64,000 nucleotides of DNA from Kitasatospora sp. A2-31 (GTDB taxonomy: Bacteria; Actinomycetota; Actinomycetes; Streptomycetales; Streptomycetaceae). Below the pieces are notes generated by a model. The model saw nothing but the letters and a program-made list of their open reading frames with translations. It was not told the DNA's origin and searched no databases. The first letter of the stretch is position 1, and each line of letters begins with the position of its first letter. Location: positions 398,615 through 462,614 of the forward strand of contig NZ_JAKNTA010000004.1 of assembly GCF_022288725.1 (NCBI RefSeq), read 5' to 3'. Position numbers and translations under genes: made by a program. Shown here in pieces: positions 40,001 through 50,318 of this stretch.

Positions 40001-41527
40001 CCGGTTGGCCCTGCGGTCCAGTTCGGCGTAGTCGAGGGTGCCGTCCGGGTCGCTGACGGCGGGCCGGTCGCCGTACGCGTCGGCGGCCCGCTCGAAGAGG
40101 TGGTGCAGGCAGTGGCCCGGCTCGAGCCGCGCCGGCCGGTGCGGCGCACCGGCGGAGGTGAGCCGGAGCACGGTGGCGTCCGGATCGGCGAGCGCGGCGT
40201 CCAGCAGGCCGGCGTAGTCCGCGGCGAGCCGGCGGACGGTGCCGGGATCGAAGAGGTCGCTGCTGTACTCGGCCTCGCCGCGCAGCTCGGCGCCCTCGCC
40301 GCCGTCGAAGAGCGACCAGGTGAGGTCGAACTTGCTGGTGCCGTTGGAGCGGACGGTCCGCTCGGCGGTGGCCGCGCCGAGGACGAGCGGGGCGCGGTCC
40401 TCGGCGTGGGCGCCGAACACCACCTGGACCAGCGGGGGGTGCTGGGCGGTGCGGGCGGTGCCCAGCCGGTCGACCAGCTGGTCGAAGGGCACGTCGAGGT
40501 AGCCGAAGGCGTCGAAGGCGGCGTCCTGGACGTGCTCCAGCAGGGCGCGGAAGCCCGCTCCGGGCGAGAGCCGGATCCGCAGCGGCAGTAGGTTGACGAA
40601 GTAGCCGATCAGGTCCGCGAGTTCGGGCCGGTTGCGGATGGTCACCGGGGTGCCGACGAGCAGGTCGTCGGCACCGGTCCAGCGGCCGACCAGCAGCGCG
40701 AAGGCGGCCAGCTGGACGGTGAACGGGGTGACGCCCTCCTGTTCGGCGAGCGCCCGGACCCGGGCCGCGGTGCCGGGGGAGAGGTCGAACGGCTCGGTGG
40801 CGCCGCGCTGCCCGCGCTCGGCCGGGCGGGGCCGGTCGGTGGGCAGCTCCAGCAGCGTGGGAGCGCCGTCGAGGCGGTCCTTCCAGTAGGCCAGGTGCTC
40901 CTCGTAGGAGGTGTGCTGCTCCTCCAGCGCCCAGTCGGCGTACTGGGCGGCGAGTTCCGGCAGCCGCGGCTGCCGCCCCTCGGCGAGGGCGCCGTACAGC
41001 TCGACGAGCTCGCGCTCGAAGAGGTCGGCGGACCAGCCGTCCCAGACGATGTGGTGGACCACGAACACCAGGGTGGTGCGCTCGTCGGCGAGCCGGACGG
41101 CCTCGGCGCGCAGCAGCGGGCCGGCGGCCAGGTCGAACGGCTCGGTGGCCCGCTCGGCGAACAACCGGGCGGCGTGTTCGGGCCGTTCGGCCTCGGGCAG
41201 GCCGCGCAGGTCGGTGACGGCGAGCGGGACGGCGAGGCTGCGGTGGACCAACTGGCGGGGGCCGTCGGGGTGCAGCGCGAAGGTGGTGCGCAGCGCCTCG
41301 TGCCGGGCCACCACGCCGTCCAGCGCCCGCTGCAGCAGGTCGAGGTCGAGCGGGCCGGTGACGTCGTACGTCCAGGGGGTGGTGTAGGTGGCGGCCTCCG
41401 GGTTCAACCGGTCGAGGAACCAGAGGCCGCGCTGCAACCCCGACACGGGGGCGGTGCGGGCCGGATCGGCGGACGGGCTCACGGCCGTGTTCCCTTCGTT
41501 CGGGTGGTCGGTCTGACGATCCGTCAT
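37046..41527 (-). CDS. Nonribosomal peptide synthetase, C-A-T-C
   Basis: A 1,493-residue protein. The first C domain (about 25-450) has HHIVWDG near 159. The A domain (about 470-970) has FTSGSTG near 626, FDWTVWE, and the variant A5 [10 protein letters not shown] in place of GPTE. The carrier has LGGDSIRA near 1009. A second C domain (about 1055-1493) has HHAILDG near 1211. Code DWWSMGLVHK; the VHK ending and the GITE variant resemble threonine-type domains, low certainty. The last C domain has no A-T partner on the same chain, so it should condense onto a separately encoded A-T protein or be a modified-residue or terminal type. The ATG at 41527 overlaps the upstream NRPS stop by 4 bp. Confidence 0.93.
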   Translation of the reverse strand: MTDRQTDHPNEGNTAVSPSADPARTAPVSGLQRGLWFLDRLNPEAATYTTPWTYDVTGPLDLDLLQRALDGVVARHEALRTTFALHPDGPRQLVHRSLAVPLAVTDLRGLPEAERPEHAARLFAERATEPFDLAAGPLLRAEAVRLADERTTLVFVVHHIVWDGWSADLFERELVELYGALAEGRQPRLPELAAQYADWALEEQHTSYEEHLAYWKDRLDGAPTLLELPTDRPRPAERGQRGATEPFDLSPGTAARVRALAEQEGVTPFTVQLAAFALLVGRWTGADDLLVGTPVTIRNRPELADLIGYFVNLLPLRIRLSPGAGFRALLEHVQDAAFDAFGYLDVPFDQLVDRLGTARTAQHPPLVQVVFGAHAEDRAPLVLGAATAERTVRSNGTSKFDLTWSLFDGGEGAELRGEAEYSSDLFDPGTVRRLAADYAGLLDAALADPDATVLRLTSAGAPHRPARLEPGHCLHHLFERAADAYGDRPAVSDPDGTLDYAELDRRANRLAHALRARGVRPGDRVGLLLERTAAVPAAILGVLKTGAAYVPVDLAAPADRAALVFGDTAVTVVVTDRPDRAPDGPWQTLDVVARAEELAALPGTRPPAAGRPGDVAYLIFTSGSTGRPKGVAVAHEHVSRLLDSGRPHFGFGPDAVWTLFHSYAFDWTVWELWGALLHGARLVVVPYLTSRSPDEFAELVDREQVTHLCLTPSALRQLEPALRRQPRALPALRWIMLGGEALDPGVVQRWSGLDPLPPARLCNLYGITETTVHVTVHDVAAGGEGFERSLIGEPMPHLTAAVLDDWLRPCPAGVPGELYIGGGSLAHGYWGRPGLTACRFVADPYGPPGARLYRTGDVAKRLPGGGLEYVGRADFQVKLRGFRIELGEIENAVAAHPDVDACVVTVHDDRLAAYVTGCEPADLRAFLGRALPEYMIPASVTVLDALPLTVNGKVDRAALPAPGRAAPATGRHVEPRTPEEELFAAVWSEVLGLPGIGVHDDFFHLGGDSIRAVQLAGALHDRGWQVSLRDVFNAPTVAALLPAARPVAADPGADRPFALIAEEDRAELPPEVVDAYPMVSMQLSMVFHMEVAGGTDSYHNVNSYRISGDLDETAFVRSVNEAMARHAVLRTGLDISGYGEPLQLVHGTLPAPVEFADLRGADEQAQDAAVRAVFADHRDRPFDLAEPPLFRITVQRLGAGAFQLTISEHHAILDGWSFTSLLTEILERHSALAADPASAPTPPPRTAFRDFVAVERAAAEEPASLAFWRERLDGATGQLWPGSEDVHDLPRTVERVLPDAPRQLRGVADALAVPVKSVALAAHLHALARITGRERVTTGLAMNGRLERLGGTEVYGLFLNTVPLVAEPGADLAALVRHVHREELDMMPHRRVPFARLARLMADTALDSQFGYLRFHALGRLSSARIEDGRIGCEPTLRHEPNSFAFGASLIQDPVSDRVLLAVDHQRAVVDDATAEEFIDAYAAALAALAASV

Positions 41528-44500
41528 CGTGCGCCCAGCCGTTCCGCGATGGCGCCGACGGTCTTGCCGCGGAACACCACGTGCGGCGGGACACGGGTGC
41601 CGGTCTGCTGGGAGAGCCGCATGGCGACCCGCACGGCGGCCAGCGAATTGCCGCCGACCCGGAAGAAGTTGGCGTCCGGGCCGAGGTCCTCGGTCAGCTC
41701 CAGCACGGCGCGGACGGCGTCGGCGACCAGCCGCTGGTCCGGCGTGAGCGGGTCGGCCGGCTCGGCGGCCCGGCGCTCGGCGGGCGCGGGCAGCGCGCGC
41801 CGGTCGACCTTGCCGTTGGGGTTGAGCGGCAGGGCGTCCAGCACGTCGAGACTGGCGGGCACCATGTGCTCGGGCAGCAGCGCCGCCAGGTGGTCGAGCA
41901 GGGCGTCCGGCCCGGGCGCGTCCGGGCCGGTGGTGACGTAGGCGGCCAGCCGCCGGTCGCCCGGGGCGGGCTCGTGGACGGTGACGGCCGCCTCCCGGAC
42001 GGCCGGGTGGCGGGTGAGCGCGTCCTCGATCTCGCCGGGCTCGACCCGGAAGCCGCGGATCTTGACCTGGTCGTCGATCCGGCCGGTGATCTCCAGCACG
42101 CCCCCGGCACCGCGGTGCCCGAGGTCGCCGGTGCGGTAGAGGCGCTCGCCCGGTGCGCCGAACGGCGAGGCGACGAAGCGCTCGGCGGTCAGCCCGGGCC
42201 GGCCGACGTAGCCGTACGCCAGCCCGCCGCCGGCCGCGTACAGCTCGCCGGTGGTGCCGTCCGGGACCGGGCGCAGCTGCTCGTCCAGGACGTGGACCGC
42301 CTTGCCGTGCAGCGGGTGACCGATCGGGATGGAGGCGCCGGCGGCGTCCTCCGGGGTGGCGCGGTGGCACGTGGTGAGGCCGAGGCTCTCGACCGGGCCG
42401 TAGCCGTTGGCGACGACCAGCTGCGGGTACTGCTCCAGCGCCTTGCCGACGTGTGTGACGGAGGCCCGCTCGCCCGCGGTGAACGCCACCTTGAGGTCGT
42501 CGTAGGTGTCCGGGAACTCCTCCAGCAGGAAGTTGAACAGGCTGGCGGAGAGCTGGAGCTGGGTGACGCCGTGGCGGCGGGTGAGCTCCGCGACGGCCTG
42601 CGGGTCGGGCCGCTGGCCGGGTTGCAGGACGCAGACGCCGCCGAAGGCCAGCGCGCCGTAGAGCTCCAGCGCGAAGGCGTCCCAGGACACGGGGGAGCAC
42701 TGCAGCCAGACCTCGTCGGGGCCGAACCGGGCGTAGTCCTGGCCGAGGTAGGTGGTGGTCAGGGCGCGGTGCGGCACGGCGACGCCCTTGGGACGGCCGG
42801 TGGAGCCGGAGGTGAACATCACGCAGGCGAGGTCGGCGCCGGTGACCGGCAGCCCCGGGTCGTGCGCCGACCGGGCGGCGACGCCGGCCGCCTCGGCGTC
42901 CAGGTCCAGGTGGTCCGCGACGGGGAACGGCGGGCTCGCGTGGCGGTGCGTGACCAGTAGTGCGGCACCGCTGTCGGCGACCGCGCCGGACAGCCGCTCG
43001 GCCGGGAAGTCGGGGTCGAGCAGGGTGTAGGCGGCGCCGGCCTTCAGCGCGGCGAGCAGTGCGACGACGAGGTCCGGCCCGCGCTCGACCAGGACGGCGA
43101 CGGTGTCGCCCCGGCCGATCCCGCGGGCGGCCAGGTGGTGTGCGAGCCGGTTCGCCGCGGTGTTCAACTCGCCGTACGCGACGCGCCGTTCCCCCGAGAC
43201 CAGGGCCACGGCGGCCGGCTCCCGGTGGGCCCGGGCCTCCACCAGGGCGTGCACCGGCACCTCGACCGCGGCGGCCAGGGTGCCCAGCCAGTCCTCGCAG
43301 AGGCCGGCCATGGTGGCGGCATCGAACAGGTCGGAGTCGTACTCGAAGCGGCCGGTGAAGTCGGTGCCGCGGTCGTCGACGGAGATCGACAGGTCGAACC
43401 GGGAGACCGGGTTGGAGTGGAGCTCGCGGGTGACCTCGGTGCCGCCGATGGTCAGCGGACGGGTGTCCAGCGGGTGCAGCTCCAGCAGCACCTGGCAGAG
43501 CGGGTTGCGGTTCTCCGCGCGGTCGTCCGGGCGGTCCTCCAGCACCGTGGTGGCGATGTCGTCGAACGGCGCCTCCTGGTGGCGGTAGCCGTCGATCGCC
43601 ACCTCGCGGACGTGCCGGACGAGTTCGCGGAAGTCCGCACCCTCGTCCAGCCGCACACGCAGCGGCAGCAGGTTGACGAAGTAGCCGATCAGCGCGTCGA
43701 GTTCGGCCCGGCCGCGGACGCTCACCGGGGAACCGAGCACCAGGTCGCGCTGCCCGGTGCGCCGGTGCAGGGTCAGCGCCAGCCCGGCGAGCAGCACCAT
43801 GAACGGCGTGGCGTCCTCGCTGCGGGCCAGCGCCCGCACGGCCTCGGCGACCGGGCGCGGCATGGCGAAGCGGTGGAAGGCGCCGCGGAAGGCCTGCACC
43901 TCCGGCCGTGGGCGGTCGGTGGGCAGGACGGGCTCGGTCGGCGCGTCGCGCAGGTGCTCGCGCCAGTGGTCGAGGTGGCGTGCGGCCGCGGCCGCGTTGT
44001 CCTCCCGGTACTGCCAGGCGCTGTAGTCGGCGTACTGCACCGGCAGTTCGGGCAGTGCGGGGGCCCGGCCGGCGGCCAGCGCCTCGTACAGCTCGGCCAG
44101 TTCGGCCTCCAGGACGGGCAGCGAGCCCTCGTCCCAGACGATGTGGTGGCAGAGCAGCAGCAGCGTGGACGTCCCACCCGTCCGGTAGAGGTGCGCGCGC
44201 AGCAGCGGGCCGGTCTCCAGGTCGAACGGGACCAGCGCGGCCTCCGCCAGCAGCTCGCCGACCTGTTCGGGTGCGGTCTCCACCACCGTGAACGGCAGCT
44301 CGACGGACGGGTGGACCACCTGCCGGGGGCCGTCCTCGCCGAACGCGAAGGTGGTGCGCAGGCTCTCGTGCCGTTCCACCACCCCGGCCAGCGCCCGCCG
44401 CAGCAGCTCCGGGTCGACCTCGCCGGCGAAGCGGAACACCCACGGCACGATGTACGTCGGTGCGCCCGGGTTCCACTGGTCGAGGAACCAGAGCCCGCGC

Positions 44501-46305
44501 TGGAAGGTGGCCAGCGGGGCCTCGGCGGCGCCGGTGCGGGTCAGCTCCGGGCGCTCGCCGCCCGCGGAGGCGGTGACGGCGGCCGCGAACCCGGCCAGCG
44601 TGGGCGCGTCGAAGATGGTGTACGGGGAGATCATGCCGAACACGTCGAAGACCCGGCCGACCACCCGGACGGCGGTGAGCGAGTCCCCGCCGAGGTGGAA
44701 GAAGTTGTCGTCGGCGCCGACCTCGGGCACGCCGAGCACGTCCGCCCAGACGGCGGCGATCAGCTGCTCGGCCGGGGTGCGCGGCGGGCGCCGGCCGCTC
44801 GGCGCGGCGGCGGGCGCTGCCTGCGGCTCGGGCAGCGCGGCCCGGTCCACCTTGCCGCCGGCGGTCAGCGGGAAGGCGGCCAGCGGGGTGACGGTGGCCG
44901 GGACCATGTGCTCGGGCAGCCGATCGGCCAGGAAGGCGCGCAGCTCGGCGGGGTCGGGAGCGGCGCCGGTGACGTAGGCGGCCAGCCGGCCCTCGTGCGC
45001 GACGACGACCGCGCCGGCGACGCCGGGGTGACCGGCCAGCACCTGTTCGATCTCGCCGGGCTCGACCCGGAAGCCGCGGATCTTCACCTGGTGGTCGGTA
45101 CGGCCGACGAACTCCAGGGCCCCGTCCGCGGCGCCCGCCCGGACCACGTCACCGGTGCGGTACATCCGGGCGCCCGGCTCGGCCGCGAAGGGGTCGGCGA
45201 CGAACCGGCCCGCCGTGAGGCCCGGCCGGCCGTGGTAGCCCAGGGCCAGCAGCGGTCCGCCCAGGTAGAGCTCGCCGGACTCGCCGGGCGCCACCGGCCG
45301 CAGCCGGCCGTCCAGCACGTAGGCCCGGCGGTCGCCGAGGGGGCTGCCGATCGGCACCGCTTCGGCGTCCGCGGCGGTCCGCTCGGCCCGGTGGACGGTG
45401 GCGGTGACCACCGTCTCGGTCGGCCCGTAGGCGTTGAGCAGCGCCACCCCGGTCGCGGCCCACCAACCGGCGGCGGCGTCCGGGTGGAGCCGGTCGCTGC
45501 CGGAGATCATCAGGCGCAGGGTGCGCGGGGCGCGGCCGCGCTCGCGGACGGCGGCCACCACCTCCTGGAAGTACCCGGCGGCCACGTTGGCCACGGTGAC
45601 GCCCTCGGCGTCCAGCAGGTCGAGCAGGGCGGCCGGTGCGACCAGCTGCTGCTCCGGGATCACCAGGCAGGCGCCGGCGCAGAGGGCGGTGAGCACCTGC
45701 TCGACGGCCACGTCCACGGTCGGGCGGGCGAAGTGCAGCACCACGTCCTCGGGGGTGAGGGCGAAGCCCTCGACGGCGGCGGCCAGATGGCCGGTCAGCG
45801 CGGCCAGCGGGACGTGCACGCCCTTCGGGCGGCCGGTGGTGCCGGAGGTGTAGACGAGGTAGCCGGCGGAGGGCGGCACGGCGTCGGCGTCGGCGTCGGC
45901 GGGGGTCCGGGTGGCGGCGGCATCGCTCGGGGCGGCGTCGGCGGCTCCGGTGCCGGCGGGCGGGGTGCCGTCCGGTGCCCCGAGGTCGACGAGCTCACCG
46001 TCGACGTAGCCGAGGGTGGCGCCGGCGTCCTCGCGGATCCAGCGGTTGCGCTCCTCGGGGGCCTCGCGGTCCAGCGGCAGGTAGGTGGCGCCGGCCCGCA
46101 GGGCGGCGAGCATACCGACCACGTGGTCGAGCCGGTCGCGGCCGGCGACGGCCACGGTGCGCCCGGGGGCGAGCCGGGCGGCGAGCGCGCCGCTCAGCTC
46201 GTCCAGCTCCCGGTAGCGGACCGTCCGCCCGCCCAGCCGGACGGCCGGCCGCTCCGGGAACCGGCGCGCGACGGATATGAAGGGGAAACCGCGTGATTCC
46301 ATCAT
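41524..46305 (-). CDS. Nonribosomal peptide synthetase, loading and first extension module (A-T-C-A-T)
   Basis: A 1,593-residue protein. Layout: A1 about 10-490 ([11 protein letters not shown] near 152), T1 about 515-580 (LGGDSLTA near 542), C about 600-1020, A2 about 1040-1500 (FTSGSTG near 1162), T2 about 1520-1590 (VGGNSLAAV near 1550). It starts with adenylation and has no starter C domain, so the peptide begins with a free amino acid rather than a fatty acid. A1 has an unusual A4 core (TVDVAVEQ) and code DVEGMSAVTK; A2 has SWDAFALE and code DALSFAGGLK; neither is assigned. The C domain motif reads HHIVWDE, with Glu for the usual Gly. First gene after the promoter at 46347-46403. ATG at 46305 or 46302. 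Confidence 0.93.
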   Translation of the reverse strand: MMESRGFPFISVARRFPERPAVRLGGRTVRYRELDELSGALAARLAPGRTVAVAGRDRLDHVVGMLAALRAGATYLPLDREAPEERNRWIREDAGATLGYVDGELVDLGAPDGTPPAGTGAADAAPSDAAATRTPADADADAVPPSAGYLVYTSGTTGRPKGVHVPLAALTGHLAAAVEGFALTPEDVVLHFARPTVDVAVEQVLTALCAGACLVIPEQQLVAPAALLDLLDAEGVTVANVAAGYFQEVVAAVRERGRAPRTLRLMISGSDRLHPDAAAGWWAATGVALLNAYGPTETVVTATVHRAERTAADAEAVPIGSPLGDRRAYVLDGRLRPVAPGESGELYLGGPLLALGYHGRPGLTAGRFVADPFAAEPGARMYRTGDVVRAGAADGALEFVGRTDHQVKIRGFRVEPGEIEQVLAGHPGVAGAVVVAHEGRLAAYVTGAAPDPAELRAFLADRLPEHMVPATVTPLAAFPLTAGGKVDRAALPEPQAAPAAAPSGRRPPRTPAEQLIAAVWADVLGVPEVGADDNFFHLGGDSLTAVRVVGRVFDVFGMISPYTIFDAPTLAGFAAAVTASAGGERPELTRTGAAEAPLATFQRGLWFLDQWNPGAPTYIVPWVFRFAGEVDPELLRRALAGVVERHESLRTTFAFGEDGPRQVVHPSVELPFTVVETAPEQVGELLAEAALVPFDLETGPLLRAHLYRTGGTSTLLLLCHHIVWDEGSLPVLEAELAELYEALAAGRAPALPELPVQYADYSAWQYREDNAAAAARHLDHWREHLRDAPTEPVLPTDRPRPEVQAFRGAFHRFAMPRPVAEAVRALARSEDATPFMVLLAGLALTLHRRTGQRDLVLGSPVSVRGRAELDALIGYFVNLLPLRVRLDEGADFRELVRHVREVAIDGYRHQEAPFDDIATTVLEDRPDDRAENRNPLCQVLLELHPLDTRPLTIGGTEVTRELHSNPVSRFDLSISVDDRGTDFTGRFEYDSDLFDAATMAGLCEDWLGTLAAAVEVPVHALVEARAHREPAAVALVSGERRVAYGELNTAANRLAHHLAARGIGRGDTVAVLVERGPDLVVALLAALKAGAAYTLLDPDFPAERLSGAVADSGAALLVTHRHASPPFPVADHLDLDAEAAGVAARSAHDPGLPVTGADLACVMFTSGSTGRPKGVAVPHRALTTTYLGQDYARFGPDEVWLQCSPVSWDAFALELYGALAFGGVCVLQPGQRPDPQAVAELTRRHGVTQLQLSASLFNFLLEEFPDTYDDLKVAFTAGERASVTHVGKALEQYPQLVVANGYGPVESLGLTTCHRATPEDAAGASIPIGHPLHGKAVHVLDEQLRPVPDGTTGELYAAGGGLAYGYVGRPGLTAERFVASPFGAPGERLYRTGDLGHRGAGGVLEITGRIDDQVKIRGFRVEPGEIEDALTRHPAVREAAVTVHEPAPGDRRLAAYVTTGPDAPGPDALLDHLAALLPEHMVPASLDVLDALPLNPNGKVDRRALPAPAERRAAEPADPLTPDQRLVADAVRAVLELTEDLGPDANFFRVGGNSLAAVRVAMRLSQQTGTRVPPHVVFRGKTVGAIAERLGAR

Positions 46306-46346
46306 TTAACCCCGATGAATGAGCGACGCTGGTGGCAGTGGTTCCG

Positions 46347-46414
46347 ACGATAGGGCGGCTCCTGCGGCCCGATCGGCAGAATGTCCGGAAGACCATCGGC
46401 AGTTTCAACTGCCG
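46347..46414 (-). promoter_or_regulatory. Regulon promoter 1 (before the first NRPS gene)
   Basis: On the plus strand: CGGCAG (46374), CGGAAG (46386), CGGCAGT (46397), steps of 12 and 11 bp. A minus-strand TATCGT hexamer (46347-46352) lies 21 bp from the proximal repeat and about 42 bp before the NRPS ATG. The distal repeat is also one arm of a perfect 18-bp palindrome, CGGCAGTT-TC-AACTGCCG (46397-46414). The geometry matches 32851-32907 and 50891-50947. Confidence 0.8.
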
Positions 46415-46444
46415 CTCTTACCAACGGACTTGAGCGAAATGGGA

Positions 46445-46481
46445 CAGCCCGCCGGGGGCCTGGCGGCGCCCCGGCGGGCTG
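46445..46481 (-). terminator. Terminator after the GltB-like gene
   Basis: CAGCCCGCCGGGG (46445-46457) pairs perfectly with CCCCGGCGGGCTG (46469-46481), a 13-bp stem with an 11-nt loop, 33 nt past the stop at 46515. It separates the precursor sub-operon from the NRPS operon, which then has its own promoter. Confidence 0.78.
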
Positions 46482-46514
46482 CTGGGAAACACGGTGGGAA
46501 GGTGGGGGGAAGGG

Positions 46515-47801
46515 CTACGGCGATTCCGCCGAAAGGGCTTCCGGAACGGCCAGGCGCCCGTCCGCGGACCACACGTCGGAGCGGTCCAGCGCGGCCGGAG
46601 CGTACTTCCCGAGCGCGCTGATCAGGAGCCGCAGCTCCAGGGCGAGGCACTGCGCGAACCGGACCAGCCCGTCCTGCGGATCCTCGGCGGAGGCCAGTAC
46701 GGCCGCCCGGCCCAGGCCCACCGCGCGCGCCCCGAGCGCCAGGGCCTTGACCGCGCGCGCACCCTCCCAGATCCGCCCGGAGACGAGCAGGCAGGGCGGC
46801 GGCCCGGCGACCGCCAGCCGGCGCAGGCACTCCGCCAGCGGGAGGCCCACCTGCGCGGGGAAGGCCTCCGGCGCCCAGCCGGTGCCGCCCTCCGCACCGT
46901 CCACCGTGACGGCGTCCGCCCCGGCCTCGGCCGCCACCCGGGCGGCCTCGGCGACGTCCCGGCCTGGGTGCAGCTTCACCCAGACGCGGGCGCGGGGGAA
47001 GTTGTTGCGCATCAGCCGGACCTGCTGGCGCAGGATCTCCGCGGTGAAGGTGCCGGGCGTGCTGGAGCGGAGCACCCGGCCGTCACCGAACACCGGGTCC
47101 AGCCCGTACCGGTCGCCGAGCCGGGCCGCCGCCTCGGCGTCCAGCACGGTCATCCCGCCCAGTCCGGGCTTGGCGCCCTGGCCGACCTTCAACTCGAAGG
47201 CCAGGCGCCCGGATTCGAGCAGCGGCAGGGCGGCAGGGTCGCTGTAGACGAGGTTCCAGACCTCGGCGTCCGCGTCCTCGGTGGACTGCTGGACGGCGAC
47301 CCCGCCGAGCCCGTCCGGCAGCTCCGCGGCGTAGGCCCGCAGCCGGCCGAGCAGGGCCCGGTCGGCGTCCTCGCCGAGCCGGCCGTAGCCGTTCACCGGG
47401 ACGACGTTCTCGCCGATCACCATGGGGACGCCGAGCGCCCCGGCCTGGCGGGAGAGCGCCTGCCCCAGGTCACCGCCGGCCGCCCGGGTGGAGCCGAGAG
47501 CGGACACGTACACCGGCAGGGCGGAGGTGAACCCGCCGATCACGGTGGTGAGTTCGACGTCCCGGTAGTCGGGCTCGCGACCCAGGTCGATCAGCCGGGC
47601 CAGTCGCTGCGGCATGAAGACCGGCGGCACCAGGCGCAGCGCGTCCAGCGGATCCCGCAGGTCGACCGGGCCGTCGGCGCGTTCGGCGCCGAACAGCACC
47701 CGGCCGTACTCGCCCGGCGGAGGGAAGGCCGCGGCCACGCCGGCCCGCGCCCGCCGGCGGACCTCCTCCTCCGGGAACCCCGGTGCGGACAGGTCGCTCA
47801 T
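46515..47801 (-). CDS. GltB-like FMN-dependent protein (glutamate synthase central/FMN domain alone)
   Basis: A 428-residue TIM-barrel protein matching the FMN-binding synthase domain of glutamate synthase large subunits. FELKVGQGAKPGLGG is near-diagnostic; VWVKLHPGRD, DAVTVDGAEGGTG and LVSGRIWEGARAVKALALGARAVGLGR (in pieces) form the phosphate-binding end. The glutaminase domain, C-terminal beta-helix and cysteines of a full GltB are absent, so it cannot hydrolyse glutamine by itself; it may reduce an imine or act as an FMN oxidoreductase. It is the last gene of the glutamate mutase sub-operon, after the AsnRS-like gene and a 166-bp gap, and before a terminator. The exact reaction is unknown; a role in modifying a glutamate- or methylaspartate-derived precursor is inferred. 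Confidence 0.75.
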   Translation of the reverse strand: MSDLSAPGFPEEEVRRRARAGVAAAFPPPGEYGRVLFGAERADGPVDLRDPLDALRLVPPVFMPQRLARLIDLGREPDYRDVELTTVIGGFTSALPVYVSALGSTRAAGGDLGQALSRQAGALGVPMVIGENVVPVNGYGRLGEDADRALLGRLRAYAAELPDGLGGVAVQQSTEDADAEVWNLVYSDPAALPLLESGRLAFELKVGQGAKPGLGGMTVLDAEAAARLGDRYGLDPVFGDGRVLRSSTPGTFTAEILRQQVRLMRNNFPRARVWVKLHPGRDVAEAARVAAEAGADAVTVDGAEGGTGWAPEAFPAQVGLPLAECLRRLAVAGPPPCLLVSGRIWEGARAVKALALGARAVGLGRAAVLASAEDPQDGLVRFAQCLALELRLLISALGKYAPAALDRSDVWSADGRLAVPEALSAESP

Positions 47802-47881
47802 GCGGCCACCCCGCTTCGGCAGGTGCCCGCGCCGGGGGCGGTCCGGCCGGTGGCCGGGTTCGTGGCGGTCGCGTGACCACC

Positions 47882-47935
47882 CGCGCCGGGGGCGGTCCGG
47901 CGGGTCGCCGCGCCGGGGGCGGTCCGGCGGGTCGC
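47882..47935. repeat. Two perfect 27-bp tandem units in an intergenic gap
   Basis: Units at 47882-47908 and 47909-47935 are identical (beginning CGCGCCGGGGGCGG). A partial copy of about 20 bp lies at 47829-47849. They fill much of the gap between the AsnRS-like and GltB-like genes. Function unknown. Confidence 0.8.
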
Positions 47936-47967
47936 CGCGCCCGACACCGCCCGTTCGTCCCGCCCGG

Positions 47968-49017
47968 TCACGGCGACACCACCCCGGCCAGCTTCGGGAA
48001 CGCGCTGGCCTGCCAGACCGCGTCCAGCCCGGCGACGTAGCGGGTCAGCCGCTCGACGCCGATGCCGAAGCCGGCGCTGCCGGGCACGCCCTCGCGGACC
48101 AGGTCCAGGTACCAGCGGTACTTCTGCGGGTTCTCACCGGTCTCCCGCATCCGGGTGACGATCTCCGCGTAGTCGTTGGTGCGCTGGCTGCCGCTGCACA
48201 GCTCGCCGTAGCCCTCGGCCGCGATCAGGTCGAAGTTCCGCAGCAGGCCGGGGTCCTCCGGGTTCTCCCGGTCGTAGAAGCCGCGCGAGCCCTTCGGGTA
48301 GTCGGTGACGAAGAACGGCCGGTCCCGCTGGGCGGAGAGCAACGCCTCGCCCGCCCAGTCGAGTTCGGCGTCCGGACTCTGCGAATGGCCGAGCCCCTGC
48401 AGCTCCGAGACCGCCTCCGCGTGCCGCATCCGGCCGAACGAGCCCTTCAGCAGCTCGGTGAACGCGCCGACGTCCCGGCCGAGTTCGGCGAAGTCCTTGG
48501 GCAGCTCGCGGACCGCGCTGTCCACCATGTGCACCACCAGCTCCTCGACCAGCTGGACGGCGTCGTCCCGGGTCGCGCCGGCCACCTCCACGTCGAGCTG
48601 GTGGAACTCGGCCAGGTGGCGGCTGGTTCCGGCGGTCTCCAGCGGCTCCAGCCGGACGTTCGGCGCGATGCAGAAGATCTTGTCGAAGGCCAGCAGCGAG
48701 GCCTGCTTGTACAGGATCGCGCTGGTCATCAGCTTGTAGCGGTGGCCGTAGAAGTCGACGTCGACCTGCTTGGAGCCGCGCGCACCCGGGTCGGTGACCG
48801 GGCCGATGATCGGCGGCAGCAGCTCGGTGAACCCCCGTCCGCGCAGGAACTCGCGCGCAGCGGTCAGGAGTTGGTGCTGGATCCGGAGCGCGCTGCGGGT
48901 GGTCGGCGCGGTCAGGTGCCGCCCCGGGTCCACCGGCGCGGCGGCGGCCGGGGTGGTGGCGGCTTCGGCGGCGGCCGGGGTGGCGGCGGCCGGTGCGGTG
49001 AGCCCGTCGTCGGTCAT
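47968..49017 (-). CDS. AsnRS-like class II synthetase core (asparagine-synthetase-like, no anticodon domain)
   Basis: A protein of about 349 residues. After an Ala-rich 30-residue start it consists only of the catalytic core of an asparaginyl/aspartyl-tRNA synthetase: TSAILYKQASLL, motif 2 RLEPLETAGTSRHLAEFHQL, YGELCSGSQR, and motif 3 GFGIGVERL. The N-terminal OB-fold that binds the tRNA anticodon is missing. Such truncated proteins in archaea (AS-AR type) make asparagine from aspartate via aspartyl-AMP and ammonia. Next to glutamate mutase, a likely substrate is 3-methylaspartate, giving 3-methylasparagine, or aspartate itself; this is inference. The ATG at 49017 shares one base with the glmE stop; a GTG at 49020 is the alternative. 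Confidence 0.8.
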   Translation of the reverse strand: MTDDGLTAPAAATPAAAEAATTPAAAAPVDPGRHLTAPTTRSALRIQHQLLTAAREFLRGRGFTELLPPIIGPVTDPGARGSKQVDVDFYGHRYKLMTSAILYKQASLLAFDKIFCIAPNVRLEPLETAGTSRHLAEFHQLDVEVAGATRDDAVQLVEELVVHMVDSAVRELPKDFAELGRDVGAFTELLKGSFGRMRHAEAVSELQGLGHSQSPDAELDWAGEALLSAQRDRPFFVTDYPKGSRGFYDRENPEDPGLLRNFDLIAAEGYGELCSGSQRTNDYAEIVTRMRETGENPQKYRWYLDLVREGVPGSAGFGIGVERLTRYVAGLDAVWQASAFPKLAGVVSP

Positions 49018-50318
49018 CACGCGTTGAGTCCCATCTCTCGTCGTGGGGCGGGGTTTCGGGGCGGTTCGGGGGCGGCGGCGCGGGCGTCGTACGTCCGCTG
49101 GACGTGCGAGAGCGCGGTGAGCAGCTCGGCCGAGCCGAGGATCGGCGGGCGCGCTCCACCCGACAGGCCGGCGATCGGCATCGAGCCGACGCTCGACCAG
49201 TGCAGCCGGCCGTCCGGCCCCAGCGAGCTGCGCGCCCGGCCGGCGTTGTCGGGGTGCAGGCAGTACGGGACGTCCAGGTAGCCGGCCGCGAACGCCCGCA
49301 CCAGCGCCCGGCCCACGTCGGGGTCCAGCTCCAGCACCGCGCCGATCAGCGCCCGGGCCTCCGCCTCGATGCCGGTGTCGGGCACCGCGGTGAGCGGTGG
49401 CCGGTCGCGCTCCTCGGCCGCCGCCGCGGCGGCCGTCTCCAGTGCCCGGACGTTCTCCCCGACGGTCGGGATCCGGTGCGCCTCGGCGGTGGTCTTGACG
49501 ATCAGCCGGGCCACCCCGGTCCGCACCGCCAGCCGGGCCGCCTCGGTCAGCAGCAGACGGGCACCGCCCGGCGTCCGCGGGTAGACGCCCATGTAGGCGT
49601 AGAGGACGAGGTGCCGGTCGACGTCCGGCAGCAGCTCGTCGGCCAGCCGGCCGAGGACGGTGAGCGCCTCCTCGTCCTGCCGCAGGTCGGCCTGCTGGGC
49701 GTAGCTGAGCGAGACGCTGCGCAACCCGTGCTGCCGGAAGAACAGCGCCTCCAGGACACTGACCGCGATCAGCAGGCTGGGCGGGCAGAGCTGCCCCATC
49801 AGGCAGCCGCCGAACGTCTCCAGGTGCGGTTCGGCGCCGAACTCCCGGATCGACGCGAGCACTTCGCAGCTGCGCTGCCAGGCGGCCACCGCCTCGTGCA
49901 GCGGCGTCCGGCTGTAGGGCAGGCAGTACGAGACCGGGCCGCCCTCGGTGGCGTCCAGGCCGACCGCCAGCAGAGCCCGGACGATGTGCTCCGGCGACGC
50001 CGAGCCGTGCCGGACCTGCACCGGGAAGCCCGCGTCGGCGACCCCGCGCAGCACCGCGCGGGTGACGTCGGCCGGGTGGGTGGCGATCGGGTAGCCGTTC
50101 AGCCCGGCGCCGTCGGCCAGCGCCCGCCGGGCGGCGGCGAGATCACCGGTCCGGGTGTAGCTGTCCAGGGTGATGGTGCCCACCGTGACGGCCCTCGCGT
50201 CCCGGGTGGCGATCAGGCCGTCGCGCTGGCGCAGCGGGTCGGCCATGCCCATCCGGGGCTGGACGACCAGGGCGCCGGCGGCTCTGGCCTGGGCGACGAA
50301 GGTGCCGAAGCCGGTCAC
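49017..50318 (-). CDS. glmE: Glutamate mutase epsilon (large) subunit
   Basis: A 433-residue protein of the methylaspartate mutase E family. It starts FGTFVAQARAAGALVVQPRMGMADPLRQRDGL and has PIATHPADV, VRHGSASPEHI, CLPYSRTPLHEAV and GGCLMGQLCPPSLLIA, typical of the B12-binding barrel that also binds glutamate. With the small subunit and adenosylcobalamin it rearranges L-glutamate to L-threo-3-methylaspartate. Actinomycetes use the pair to make methylaspartate for friulimicin-type peptides and for vicenistatin. The GTG at 50318 overlaps the small-subunit stop by 4 bp, so the subunits are coupled. It is somewhat shorter than the clostridial subunit (about 483 residues). Confidence 0.88.
   Translation of the reverse strand: MTGFGTFVAQARAAGALVVQPRMGMADPLRQRDGLIATRDARAVTVGTITLDSYTRTGDLAAARRALADGAGLNGYPIATHPADVTRAVLRGVADAGFPVQVRHGSASPEHIVRALLAVGLDATEGGPVSYCLPYSRTPLHEAVAAWQRSCEVLASIREFGAEPHLETFGGCLMGQLCPPSLLIAVSVLEALFFRQHGLRSVSLSYAQQADLRQDEEALTVLGRLADELLPDVDRHLVLYAYMGVYPRTPGGARLLLTEAARLAVRTGVARLIVKTTAEAHRIPTVGENVRALETAAAAAAEERDRPPLTAVPDTGIEAEARALIGAVLELDPDVGRALVRAFAAGYLDVPYCLHPDNAGRARSSLGPDGRLHWSSVGSMPIAGLSGGARPPILGSAELLTALSHVQRTYDARAAAPEPPRNPAPRREMGLNA

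Noticed and set aside
18072..46305. Lipopeptide with an N-terminal fatty acid
   Set aside because: The first NRPS starts with an adenylation domain and no starter condensation domain, and no acyl-CoA ligase or acyl carrier gene is seen.
46515..47801. Full glutamate synthase large subunit
   Set aside because: Only the FMN-binding part is present (428 residues instead of about 1,500), with no glutaminase or iron-sulfur parts.
47968..49017. Housekeeping asparaginyl-tRNA synthetase
   Set aside because: The anticodon-binding OB-fold is missing, and the gene sits inside the glutamate mutase operon.
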